Assembly (NCBI GenBank): GCA_028456385.1
Contig: JALNQF010000015.1
Span: forward strand, 62,001 to 126,000
DNA length: 64,000 nt
Direction of reading: 5' to 3'
Source of the DNA: Ophiosphaerella korrae
Lineage: Eukaryota; Ascomycota; Dothideomycetes; Pleosporales; Phaeosphaeriaceae
Part shown: positions 1 through 10,486 of the stretch, in pieces
Position numbering within the stretch: the first letter of the stretch is position 1
How the letters are laid out: each line of letters starts with the position of its first letter
Position numbers and translations under genes: made by a program
Notes under the pieces: model-generated
Told to the model about the DNA's origin: nothing
Seen by the model: the letters and a program-made list of their open reading frames with translations, nothing else
Databases searched by the model: none

Positions 1-258
1 ACGCTGACTTGGGTTGGATAGCGATCCAAATAGTAATTAATGACCAACACATTTAAATTCAGATTGATTTACTTGAGCACTGATCCTTCCCCGATCATAC
101 TCAACTTCCTTGTACATATGCGGCTGTTCCGATGGTCCAAAGGCAGACTTTCTGTCGGCACAATCCTACGGCACAAATTGCCCTCAATCGATCAGACCTC
201 TACAACAGAAGACCAAACATCCTTAGAGGCTTCATCGGCAAGACAAAATGGGGTGTTA

Positions 259-1230
259 ATGCCTATTCACCTCTCTGATCACGAACGGGTTACACAATCT
301 CTAGATTCCAACAATCTAGGACTTGCGCTTGAAGAATTCCATAAGAACGGCTTCGTAGTATTAGAAAATGCTGTCGATCAATCTTCATTGGATCATATTC
401 GCGATCGCATGCTGTTAGATCTACCGCGAAACCTAGTCTCACCAGATGTCCACTATAATCATGGAGCAGCGCATCGAAATTTGTCGCAAACGCCACCTCT
501 ACTCGCAGAATATATGCATGAAGATGTATGGGCAAATCGTCTTGCAGTAACGCTTATTGAACACATCATTGGACCAAAACCTCAACTCTCATTCGCAACA
601 TCTAACATCGCCCTTCCAGGAGGCCAGGGTCGACAGGCAGTGCACAGCGACTACTATTGCGAGCACCCCAATTTTCCTGTATTTCTTGAGGTATGCATTT
701 TTCTCGATGATGTAAATTGTGAGAATGGCAGTACGGAGATTTGGCCTGGCACCCATCAGGGCTATACGAAGCACGATCACACTTACCCTGACAGAGGCTG
801 GATCAAGAAAAAGGTCTTCTCTCACAGAGCAGAAATTTGTCCACCAGTTCAACCTTCAATTCCCAAGGGTTCGATCTGCATCAGAGACCTACGACTATGG
901 CATGCAGGAATGCCAAATTTTACGACCACCCCTCGAATCATGCTTGGGTTCATTTTTAGTCCCACGTGGTTTGGTTGCCATATGAGATTAAAGCTCCCTC
1001 AGCGATCTAGAAGAGTAGTAGAGACTTGGAGTCATGTGGACTGTTTGAGCGTAGCGGAATTTTACAATGATGAATTGGACTATATTGAGATCCGACAACA
1101 AATGAACTTCACTAAAGAAAAACACGATGAAGCCGTTAAATATATTTCAAGGTATGGGGATGCTGCTGCAGGGCCAGACGACTACTGGACATCCGTTGAA
1201 AATGTCCGTCCGTCCGGTGACAGGACCTAG
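259..1230 (+). CDS. Phytanoyl-CoA dioxygenase (PhyH)-family Fe(II)/2-oxoglutarate oxygenase
   Basis: Single-exon reading frame of 323 aa from the ATG at 259. The frame is open upstream to other ATGs at 40 and 118, but the family-like part starts at 'MPIHLSDHERV', so 259 is preferred. A jelly-roll 2-His-1-carboxylate iron site is visible: HSD (His129, Asp131) and the distal His215 in 'RLWHAGMPN', followed by Arg226 in 'PRIMLGF', the usual 2-oxoglutarate-binding arginine position. 'GSTEIWPGTH' is the typical strand after the HxD loop. PhyH-family enzymes hydroxylate CoA esters or, in fungi, often secondary-metabolite intermediates; the substrate here cannot be read from sequence. It converges with the TIR-like gene, leaving only about 150 bp between the stops. 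An unrecognised 5' exon before the window start is possible. Confidence 0.8.
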   Translation: MPIHLSDHERVTQSLDSNNLGLALEEFHKNGFVVLENAVDQSSLDHIRDRMLLDLPRNLVSPDVHYNHGAAHRNLSQTPPLLAEYMHEDVWANRLAVTLIEHIIGPKPQLSFATSNIALPGGQGRQAVHSDYYCEHPNFPVFLEVCIFLDDVNCENGSTEIWPGTHQGYTKHDHTYPDRGWIKKKVFSHRAEICPPVQPSIPKGSICIRDLRLWHAGMPNFTTTPRIMLGFIFSPTWFGCHMRLKLPQRSRRVVETWSHVDCLSVAEFYNDELDYIEIRQQMNFTKEKHDEAVKYISRYGDAAAGPDDYWTSVENVRPSGDRT

Positions 1231-1380
1231 CGCTCCAAAACGACAAATACAAAGCTTGACTTCCACTTTCATACCAATCTGAATCAAATCCTTTTGGCCC
1301 TCATTTCTGATACTAATATGTAGGATTTGAAGGAACATGAAATATGGACCGTGTCCAAGCCAGATAAAATTCAGTCCACA

Positions 1381-4118
1381 TTATCCGAGCAATCTCGTTT
1401 GCCTTTCAAGAAACAATAGCTTAGGCCTGTCACTCTCGTATGTCACCTGCTTCTTGGACATATCAATATCAAGATCCCAAGGTCCCGGCCGCAAACTTTC
1501 TTCTTTACTGATGGGATCGATGACGTGCTCATACCACAAATGTATACCATAAGCCTTCCTCACCATTTGAATCATAAGGACTTCGACACAGCACCAGGAT
1601 CGCTCATAGTATCTATCGTCAATGAGACTGATCATGGCATCGCACTGGGCGAGGTTCATGGGCAATGCCGCAACACCTGGTTTTTGAGCATCTTGGTCCA
1701 CACAAGCCCAGTCCTGAGGGATCTCTACTTAGTGAAAAAAAAAAAAAAAAAGTTTAGACAAGGATGGATACTTACAATCCAAATGCAAAGCTTCTCAGGA
1801 TTAATATCGGGACGGAGAACTAGAAATTGCTTGATTGCTCTAAGCATTCGAGTGTACTGTGTGTGCTGAACATCATCAGGGGAATCCCCTTCAGCTTGAG
1901 ATCCTGGATCTTTGGCAATCCACCTATAGGAGAAAAAAAGGATGAACAGGTCTTTTTCCTCGGCTCTTTCTCCACTATACTCCTGTGTGAACCCATGGCT
2001 TGACCGAGGAAGCCGACCACTACGCAAGAAATCATTATAATGTACATACTTCAATGAGTCGAAAAGGAGCGTCTTTCCAGCGCCTCTCACTGTAGATGCT
2101 GCGTACGTCTGGCGAAGGTCAATCAGGGCCGAGCTTCCTTGAGCTTCCAGAAGTACTGGCCTGAGCTTGTCTTGGAACAAATCCCTATAACCTTTCCGAA
2201 GGATCGCCTCATATTCGTGCTTCTCAAGCTCAGTTTCGACGTTGCGCCCTTCACGGCTAATCTGAGCTCGCAAACCGTCTTTGATAATCTTTATAGTTCC
2301 CTCATGGCCACTGTACACTGCACAATCCAGAGCCGAGTAACCCTGTTCATCCCGTAGTTCCAAGTCTGCTCCTGCATCTATCATCTCTTGTATGTACTGC
2401 ATATGCTCCTTTGAAGGCTCTTTGCACAATGCAATAATAGGAGTACAGCCGTCACTTGTAGAATTGAACAAAGCCAAGGCTTCGTCCTTGCGGTCCGCGT
2501 TGCTTAGTGCTCGACCGACAAATGCCTTGGCGAACCCAATCTTCGTTGAATCATTTTGGAGGTACATAAGGTCGAGATTTCCCTGTGCTGCTAGGATGGC
2601 CTTCTCATGCTCCCCTTTGGCAATGTAACAAAGCGAGAGACGGCCTTGGCCAATAGCTTCTAGGGCAACATCCCCTAATTTCTTTGCCCTTTCAACACGC
2701 TCTTCGAGTTGTTCGATGGCTAGGTTAAGTAAAATTGGTTTTTTATCCCTGAGGTATAATTGATAGTTAACCATACCCAAGGTCCCAACAGCTCGACAAA
2801 TAGATTTTTCCAAGCTGAGTTCTTTGGCAGATTCATATTGTTCCTCGCACGTAGATTTTGTTTCTTCTAGGAGATCCATATGCCGGTATACAACTGCCAG
2901 CTCATTCATGCATTCAACGCGTTGTCTAGAGAGTGGCGCGTCGGCCATAGCCTTGTTCAAACAGTCGCGTGCTTGTTCATAACGGCCCTGCATACGATAC
3001 ATGTGGCCGAGTTCAGTTGTAGCGGCAAGGAAGTGACGAGGAATTTTGAGCCACTTGTTCTCCTTACAAATATGTAGTGCAATGCGGAATGATCGGACTG
3101 CCTCCTCCCAATTTGCCTTCTTTGTATGCGCTACACCGTCCTCATAGGCTACCTCCCACTTCCGCAGGCCCGATATAGTTCTAGCAATATCCTGTGCATT
3201 GATTTCTACTGCTTCACGTTTATGCACAGAAGTTTTGCGCGAAATTGGTCCAATGACTGGTGCATCTTGGGTGTATCCACGCTGTGCGTCGAAGAAGAAT
3301 ATTGTGGCATGCAAAGTATTTGGATCAACCTCAGATCTGTGATACACGCCTGCGGGAACACTGTAACTCGAATCTCGTGTGTGTTTCTCCGACGTCCTTG
3401 GGACAACGCGGACTAGCTTTCCAGAGTTGGCCGCTGTGGAAGATGTGCCATGTACTTTGTATGCACTGTCACTCTCCGTCCTACCTTCTCCCGTCCAACC
3501 CACTGTGTAGGCGGCATGGGTCGCATCATTCTCAGTAGCAGGAGTAACTTCGAATGTATGGTCTGTTCCTTCACCGCCAAGAATGAAACTCTGGCCATGA
3601 GGCTGGTGTGTGTGAATGGCAATATCTTGATCTCCCCTGACGCCGTCAGGAAGCCATATATGAAGCCTAAAAAGCTCTTTAATCCGACCCTCTTCGATAA
3701 CGCTCCACAGAGGTACTGCGATAAGTCCTTGTGCGCTCCGAGTTATCGACCAGGTTAATGAAGGGCACTGGAGGGCGTCGTTTATCACACTCCAAACCTG
3801 ATCGAGGTGGGCCGGCGTTGCAGTGACGTTCTGTCGCCCCGACTCTTGCAAGAATGCCAGAGCGATGACAACGTTCACAATGTGCTGTTGAAGCTCACTG
3901 AGTGACACCACTGTGGTAGCTTGAAGCCAATCCGCCAGCGAATATTTTTCGTCATGCTCCTTATATATCAAACTGACGATCTTCACGGTGGCATCAACTT
4001 CGTCGTTGGATAGCTTTAAAGCAGACCCCACCGCATGCAGGCCTCGTAATATAGTTGATGTTGAGATGCACTGAAGCGATTCGATTGGCGCAACAAGGCG
4101 CGACGCCTGTGTCGCCAT
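1381..4118 (-). CDS. Cupin-like / TPR / ankyrin / TIR-like multidomain protein
   Basis: Complement of join(1381..1713,1776..4118), 891 aa. The 62-bp intron has GTAAGT..CTCAG borders and, when removed, joins 'LCIWI' to 'DWACVDQD' in frame. The ATG at 4118 is used because the frame upstream holds only a TTG. Domains in order: an unknown helical N-terminus; a beta-rich part at about 150-285 with HTH (His169, His171), His174 and a later 'PAGVYH' (His260), resembling a cupin metal site; degenerate TPRs at about 320-550; one or two ankyrin repeats at about 555-615; and a C-terminal part at 722-840 with 'LFILFFSYRW', 'CIWIDWACVDQD' and 'YYERSWCCVEVLM'. The last motif resembles the TIR helix carrying the NADase glutamate (here Glu825). 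A link to fungal self/non-self signalling is inferred from architecture only. No NB-ARC or NACHT P-loop is present. Confidence 0.7.
1735..1751 (+). repeat. A17 homopolymer inside an intron
   Basis: On the coding (minus) strand this is a T17 run in the 62-bp intron of the TIR-like gene, some 17-33 nt before the CTCAG acceptor, so it acts as an extreme polypyrimidine tract. Length variation is likely between isolates. Confidence 0.9.
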
Positions 4119-5456
4119 TCTTGCAGTAGTGAACAAGCCGACGGCTCGTTAGGGGCAGATGGAAAAGAAAAAAATTATAGGTAGTATAGCACCTTGACAG
4201 TGATCAACAGGAATGGTATTTGGTATGCGGGTAAGCTGAAAACGTATGTGAGAGTTGAAGTAACCTCAATACGTTGGCAAGAAAAGCCCAAGGTGGGGCT
4301 TGCATGTACCAACTGATCAAACCATCCGCTAATTTATCCTCCCGACATTGAATCTAAGACTTGTTGATGTGCCATGCGCTTATAGGCCTTAGATATATGT
4401 AGCCTAGGCTATCTGACGTCGCAGTTTTGTTTCTTGCCTTGGTTTGAGATTTCCGTCGCGATGATTATGAGTGGTAGCCTGATGAGCGTTTGTTAGCTTG
4501 GGGCTCCAGGCTCTTCGAAGGCCTTGAATTGCTGCCTTAACAGGTCAAGTTCGCTTGGGCAACTTCTAAAAACAAGCGCATTAAGCTTCACAGCGTCTAT
4601 CATCCATCACACGCAACGTCAGCATTTGTGGAGCAGAGGCGAAGCAGCGCATAACATGAGCGATGCGTCGGAAAGCTCCTCGACAGCTGAGTGTTAACTA
4701 ATGTGGCGCTTGAGCTGGATTTAGCTCCATGTTACCTGCAGCAAGTAGGCACCCAAGTCGTTCCGGCCATGACCTCTACTTCAAGCAACATATAAACTTA
4801 CTTATCAACATTTATTACATGATCACGAATTACATGATCACGATGGCCATGTGTTGTATGCCATCATCTTACTATCATTTAGTCAAAATACAAAGACTCA
4901 CTTCATCGGCAAATGACAGGTACTGTTCAAGCGAAGCAAGTTGTGCCGAGATGAGCGGCTAACAACGCCAATCCAAATACTGACATACTAACAAACCGGC
5001 AAACTCACCTAGCGCCAATTAGGAGGACATAACGGGTCCTAGTGTGAGGTGATAACTAATCGAACTTGAAGATGCTCAGATGAGCTTGTAGTAAGCACCT
5101 ATCAATATAATTTTAGGCGTGGCTATATGGGAAAAGTTTAACGTATTACTCAAAATGAGTATTATTCGAAGACGTGAATTGCTTCAATTTTAAATGCAGA
5201 GGGGAGAGAAGAGAATCTGTAACCATTAACTGACTACTTTAACGCTAGTTTCGACTTGCTCATGTCCATGTTCCGCTTCAGTTTATGGTGAATCGTACAA
5301 AACTTACTGTTTGTATTTGGAAAACCAAACCATGTACTACAATCGCAAGCAAGTGCATCAAATAGGTAACGAACAAGAGACAGTGTAACAAAATGGATAA
5401 TTTTGATTCTGATCTACCCATTTCCATCTTGAAATGATCGCGACACCTCTACTCTT
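4119..5456. other. Intergenic, no supported gene
   Basis: About 1.3 kb of AT-rich sequence between the start of the TIR-like gene and the 3' end of the secreted nuclease. The longest open frame (4729-4962) has no recognisable domain. A 13-bp direct repeat (tacatgatcacga) occurs twice near 4817-4843. I see nothing else. Confidence 0.6.
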
Positions 5457-6142
5457 CTAGCATGTTGCTAACATGCTCGTCAAGGCACTCTTCTCGGCAC
5501 TTGTGATTGTCAAGCTATACACACTCTTAACCTTGATCCACATGCGTGAATAAGTGCAATAGTAGCTCGATAGCGGTGGCTTCCAGTCCTCAGGACCCTT
5601 ATCGCCCTTGGCCTGATTGACATTATCAGTGACGGCTAGGAGTTGTGGGTTAGTAAGGTCGTTAGCAAAGGCCTGACGGCGAGCCGTTGTCCAAGACGCT
5701 GCTCCGGACTGTATATTTTGTCAACACGTGATCGAAGTTTGCTCAGGTAGCTAGGTTGTATTACCTTCCAGGCATTACTCAGTGGCACCATGTGGTCGAT
5801 GTCAACGTCACTTGCGGCTGTCCATGTTGCGCCATCGTACGGACTGAACCAGGTCCCGCTTATGCTTGCACATGCGGAGTTGGTTACAACGTTTGTGCCA
5901 TCGCGCTTGAGGACCGTCTCGCGGGTGTTGCAGGTGCCTGATTGGGTAATCCAGTGAGGGAATAGGTCGCGAGAGTAGCCTGTCTGTGGTCCTTGGGCTG
6001 CGACGGTGAGGCCAGCAAGTTGGGTGCGTGCCTCACTGGCAGATGGTACATTTGGTGGTGCGCGAGCAACCAGGGCGAGGGGCGCGGGTACTGCCGAGAT
6101 GATAGCCGCAGAGGCTAGGGTGAGGAAGATGGTGGACTTCAT
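5457..6142 (-). CDS. Secreted HNH-type nuclease (DUF1524 / GmrSD C-terminal-like)
   Basis: Complement of join(5457..5708,5765..6142), 209 aa; the 56-bp intron (GTAATA..CAG) joins 'LSNAWK' to 'SGAASWTTARR'. Residues 1-19 form a signal peptide ending near 'AVPA'. The core carries D-I-D-H at 114-117 followed by 'MVPLSNAW', the ββα-metal HNH signature of the DUF1524 family, then a downstream 'FANDLTNPQLLAV' and 'NQAKGDKGPEDW' that supply the asparagine and basic positions. Paired cysteines (Cys71/Cys91 and two near the C-terminus) fit a disulphide-bonded extracellular enzyme. The likely role is extracellular DNA or RNA cleavage for nutrition or as a host-directed effector; the sequence does not separate these. 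The gene stands alone, with a TATA-like element 59 nt upstream of the ATG. Confidence 0.85.
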
Positions 6143-6200
6143 AATGTTGATTGCTTGTGCTAATGATGGATATGAGATATGAGTAGTCTCGAAAGGCAGA

Positions 6201-6206
6201 TTTATA
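6201..6206 (-). promoter_or_regulatory. TATA-box-like element of the nuclease gene
   Basis: TATAAA on the minus strand, 59 nt upstream of the nuclease ATG at 6142. The position suits a short leader of an inducible secreted-protein gene. Inferred from sequence only. Confidence 0.4.
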
Positions 6207-7622
6207 GAACAAAGATAGTGGTGCCTAACCCTTGTGTTGAAGAGCTGAAATGGATAAGCTGAAGCTGAGCAGCTGTGGTTGCACAGTTACCTAATGCCGA
6301 AGGTGGATCCTATCAGATCACGCTTCTGCTGTTCAGCAGGGCAACGGCGCTCACTGCTTATTATATATAGTTCATTTTACCTAGAAGCCATTTCGATGAA
6401 CTCCGGGTCATAAATGTCGTCCATGGGTCACGGGAAGTCGGATCGTCGTACAAGTTTCCTTGATATCGTCAATACCAATGATAAGCACCACGCGTACTTG
6501 TTGTTCCTACACATTTAGCTCTGAACCGCACTGCCGGCGAATGCACCATCGCTATTTGAACACCGCAACAGGCAGGTCACAGAGGTAATCAGGGATCATC
6601 ACTTTACACAATTTCAACCAAGCGGACCAGATAGGCGAAGGCGTACCTGATCATCCGTGTACACATGTGGACAGTGGTCGAACTTCCCTTCGTGGCCTTG
6701 GAGCCGGGCTTAGCTGCCTGTTTCAAGTCGATGGCTGGACAGGGTGAAGATGGCTGTGGTTTGGATGAGAGTGTTTGGTTGGAGGGGTGAGATGCGAATG
6801 CGCAGGTGCTCTTATCGCGAGCCATGGTTGGTTGGATGTATCATGCAAGGCCGTGTAGATCGCCATCTTGATTGGTTCTGGATATGAAACTTTGGGGCGA
6901 AAGAATATTACGGCGGTTTCCTCGGCGCGGGACGGCCGGTTCCAGCAGTGTTAGTGGTTAGGACAAGGCGAATAAGAGATTAGAGTGGTGAACGTGAGAA
7001 TGGAGGGGTCAAGTGGTGTGCATGGATGGAGAGGCAGCCAACATTCGAGGGCCAGGGTGGCAGCGCACGTGGTAGTCACAAGAGAGATGCCAAGTTCAGC
7101 CCACGTGAGTGCCAAGGGGATTCTTGTCAAAGACAGCTAGCCTTGGCCTTGAAAAAGTAATGCCGGGATGCAAGTAGCGACCATGGCTTTGGTTGCGCAA
7201 CAGCCTCATCATTTCCTCATTTGACCACTTGTAAAGAGACGGAATGCAAAAGTTTTCGAGCTGGTTGATGACATCCAGAGTATTCGAGCAACAGCAGAAT
7301 CGTGTCCGTCGAATATAAGCATTTCGGATAACCGGCAATTCGGCAGCTTGGAGTTCCAAGCCTTTAGTGCTACTTTCCATGCTGTCTCACCAAAATGCCA
7401 TTTTGAGTATGTCGGCGGCTTGGCTCGCGGTGCTTCTTACTGCTATCTATAGCCATCTTACAAGGCTTGGAAGAGAAAGAGCAACTTTGAAAGTCGCTTG
7501 TGTCTACGTCGTGAAGGAACTGCTGGCATGAATTCAGTTGTTCCTCAGCCAGGCCCCCTGCATCAACCAGCCTTACCTCGCAAAGCCACAGAAGCCGCCT
7601 GTCGGCTTTCCCCGTAAGATGG
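6207..7622. other. Intergenic, two unsupported short frames
   Basis: About 1.4 kb between the nuclease gene and the HET locus. It contains minus-strand frames of 73 codons (6604-6825) and 94 codons (7096-7380). The first is Ser/Lys/Pro-rich and the second has a CCC motif; neither has a recognisable domain or clear splice partner, so neither is called as a gene. Confidence 0.5.
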
Positions 7623-9858
7623 ATGGTGATTCTACCCCAGTCTCTGTCTGTTCACAAACGTGGGCCCAAAACATTGCAAATACAAGCAGAAATGGAAAAC
7701 CTCAGAGACAACTTCAGCCGACTGGGATGGTGCACTCACCAAGTTCGTCGCTTACAACAGGTGTACTCACCAGCAGCCCTGTCCTTCCTCAGCAACATCG
7801 ATCGTCGCGACTACCGCCAAAGCAACCACGACTCATGTATTGATGCTCCTCGATGTGTTGCAAACAACGTGAATCTCCAGAACTACAACACTGCACATGC
7901 GCCATTGTGTTCGACATCATGTTCCCCAATCAGTGTCGACTATTCGGCCATCGTTTCGATTATTCGAAAAGGCGGCGTCCCCCTCATCAGCATACACACC
8001 GATCCTGCCTCGACCCCAGAGGCACCTGTTCTCCATCTACGCGTCACTCCGCGCATGCTTACAAGCCGCTACACAGCCCTCTCACATGTCTGGTTTGACG
8101 GGCTCGGTAACCCTTCTGCTAACGCCCTGCCGGCATGCCAAATTCAGCGCCTACAAGCACAACTAGCTTCCCAACCACATGATTTCGAAAGTGGAGTAGT
8201 GCAACTAGGACCACTAGAAGTCGACTGGTCGCGGCAGCGCTTTGTGCTACACCCTGAGCGTCAGCCACCTTTGTTTTGGATGGATACGTTGTGCACCACA
8301 AAATGATGATGCCGAGGGATGGTCGATTTTCAAAGAGCTATATGATCAATTCTGGGATACGCTTCACCAAGACTGGAAAAGTAACTACCGACGGGATCCC
8401 CCTACCCCAGCAGCGTATAAAGTCAGTGGTGGGGCAGCCATAAGCATTGGTGGCTTTCGCGGGAGCCAGGCAGCGGGTAGAGTCCATACACTCCCTGCTG
8501 CAAAAGGACTTACAAGTCGTGGAGAAAGTGGGTTGGACAACAAAGACCACTTCACTCTAGAACTAGGAGAGGAACGCCGACTGAAGCAACTAGTCGACAC
8601 TTGGAATGAGCTGGCACACCGCTCGACAACGATGCCTGAGGACTTACATGTGATCATCGCCAATTTGCTGGACTTCAACGCTGACCAGATCATGGTGATA
8701 CCCATAAGAGAAGAGCGTATGAGGGCTATGATATTCAGCTTCAAGATACTTCCCGTGTCGTTATTCTGGAACACCGGACCTAGATGGCCGGTCAGCCAGG
8801 AGGTGACTAGTGATCATAATCATTGGGTGCCAATTGAACCAAGCAAGTGCGAGTTGACCATGGCACCAGCGATGGAGGTTATGAAAGAATGGCTGATACT
8901 AGGCCTGAACAGCATGCACTCTGAAAGAGCCGAGGTTCTATTCATAAATGGGATCAGTATTTTAGACCCGTCAAAATTTTCCATTACTGATCCAAAGACT
9001 AATGCACATTATGACGTGCTGGTTAAGGGGACTGATGAGCATCACTTTCTTCGCAATTTTTCTGACCCAGGTTTGGATACGTGTTACCTCATTGCCGAAA
9101 CCTGTCTTCCGTTGGCATCAACTTCTCCAATTAGAGGTGCTTTGTTTCATCATTATCCACATGACACTACCGATGCTGCTGAGTCTCTACGTCTTGTCTA
9201 TTGCTGTCCAGTAGAGTTACGTTGTATCAAACCTGGCTCGCGCCAGCCTGCGCATGCCGCAACATTTGCTGCTCTGCCCTCGGACATAACTGTAGCTGTC
9301 AAATACGGTACGTCACACAATTCGCATTACGGGGTCGGCAATGCCGTAATAGTAGAGCTTGGGGAGAGGTTGATCATGGAATAACATGGACACTGATGCA
9401 CCCCAGATCCATTATCAAGCTTCATACCTTATCCGCGTCGGCCATTCCGAGGCGCTACGCTCCAAGGCGCAGTTCCCATGATATTTCTCGGCTCCATCAT
9501 GGCCACAGCCTCATTTAGCTGCTTGATTGCCTTCATCACGCTGATGGCTCGTCCACCGCACCACTTTTTGTATTCGGCTAAAAGTCTTCTGATAGCGTCC
9601 GTCGTGATTTGGGTTAGTGCCCTGATTCTCTGCTTTGCATGGGCCGGTTTTATCATTCCAGTCATGTATCGCATGACTTTTAAATCATTTGAGAGCGAGT
9701 GGAATGTAGGAGAAGACGAGGGGTGGTGGGGCAGGTATGTACGATTGGAAAGAGCTTTGGGTAGGGCAGAGCTTAGCGCATATACATGGATAAAGAAAAT
9801 GTATAAACCGATAGTAGGACGTTTTGGGCGGAAGCAGAAGAACGAAATCGGGGTATAG
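7623..9858 (+). pseudogene. Broken HET (heterokaryon incompatibility) domain gene
   Basis: The 5' frame (from ATG 7623) encodes a HET protein N-terminus: 'LGWCTHQVRRLQ' with a Cys/His-rich stretch, then the first HET motif 'RYTALSHVWFDGLGNP' and the second, 'PLFWMDTLC'. Immediately after 'DTLC' the frame hits TGA at about 8304. The family normally continues with a VP-motif, the 'Y..A..VLVLD' strand and the 'W..R.WTLQE' motif; all are missing. A later family-like part ('GWSIFKELYDQFWDTLHQDW') resumes at once in the +1-shifted frame and runs to 9384. A putative 99-bp intron (9308..9406, GTACGT..CCCAG) could join it to a C-terminal frame with two membrane segments ending at 9858. No good splice pair repairs the 8300 break. 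I read this as an internal deletion with frameshift. Confidence 0.7.
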
Positions 9859-10486
9859 ATGTGGGAATGATACCGCCCTAAGAGGTAATGAAGTGATGGT
9901 TATAGTTTCTCGCTCCATAAGACCTCTAAACGCCTATATCAAACATCATCATCTCGCAACCCACATTCCCATCAATACATCACGAAGAACGATAAGTATT
10001 CCGCTAAATACGGGGTTCCCACCAACTCATCTATCTCGTCAGCCCCACACAAAAAAACACATTCCAGCCAAGCAAGTGTCAAACAAGAACAGGTCTCGAA
10101 AGGCCGTTACATACGTCCATCCCAATACTGTGATAAGATATAACATAAAACACCCGTGAGACGCTGAAAAAGACGCAAAGATAGTGGCTCCCAGATGACG
10201 TTTTGGAGGGATGGGGTGAAGCTTTGATATCGAGAGGGCCGCCGGGGCAATGTGGTAATGATACAGCCTTCCTTACAACGCCGGCCCAGGAAAAACGGTC
10301 GAGCAGGAAGTGTGATGTAATCTTGTTGCAAAGTGGCGTGAATGCGGTTCGGTGTAATATGGTGGCGATCGGATTAGAGTAAAAGGGGTATAATCGTATA
10401 GTATCATATGTATCGTTGATTACGAACTGGGCGTATCTTGCACGATATCATGTCGTAGGGTTAGGGTTGTGACTATTAAGAGATTT
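9859..10486. other. Intergenic between HET locus and adenylate cyclase 3' end
   Basis: About 0.6 kb holding the 3' flanks of two converging loci. No open frame of interest and no RNA gene seen. Confidence 0.6.

Noticed and set aside
4817..4843. Two direct copies of tacatgatcacga as a possible mobile-element end
   Set aside because: Too short, adjacent copies, with no inverted ends or coding relic; only a local duplication.
6604..6825. 73-codon minus-strand frame between the nuclease and HET genes
   Set aside because: Has an ATG and Ser/Pro/Lys-rich sequence but no domain, signal peptide or clear splice partner; not enough to call a gene.
7096..7380. 94-codon minus-strand frame upstream of the HET locus
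   Set aside because: No recognisable family and no splice or promoter support; could be a relic but this cannot be shown.
10455..10470. Single TTAGGG-like word near the adenylate cyclase 3' end
   Set aside because: One copy only (ttagggtt), no tandem array; not telomeric sequence.
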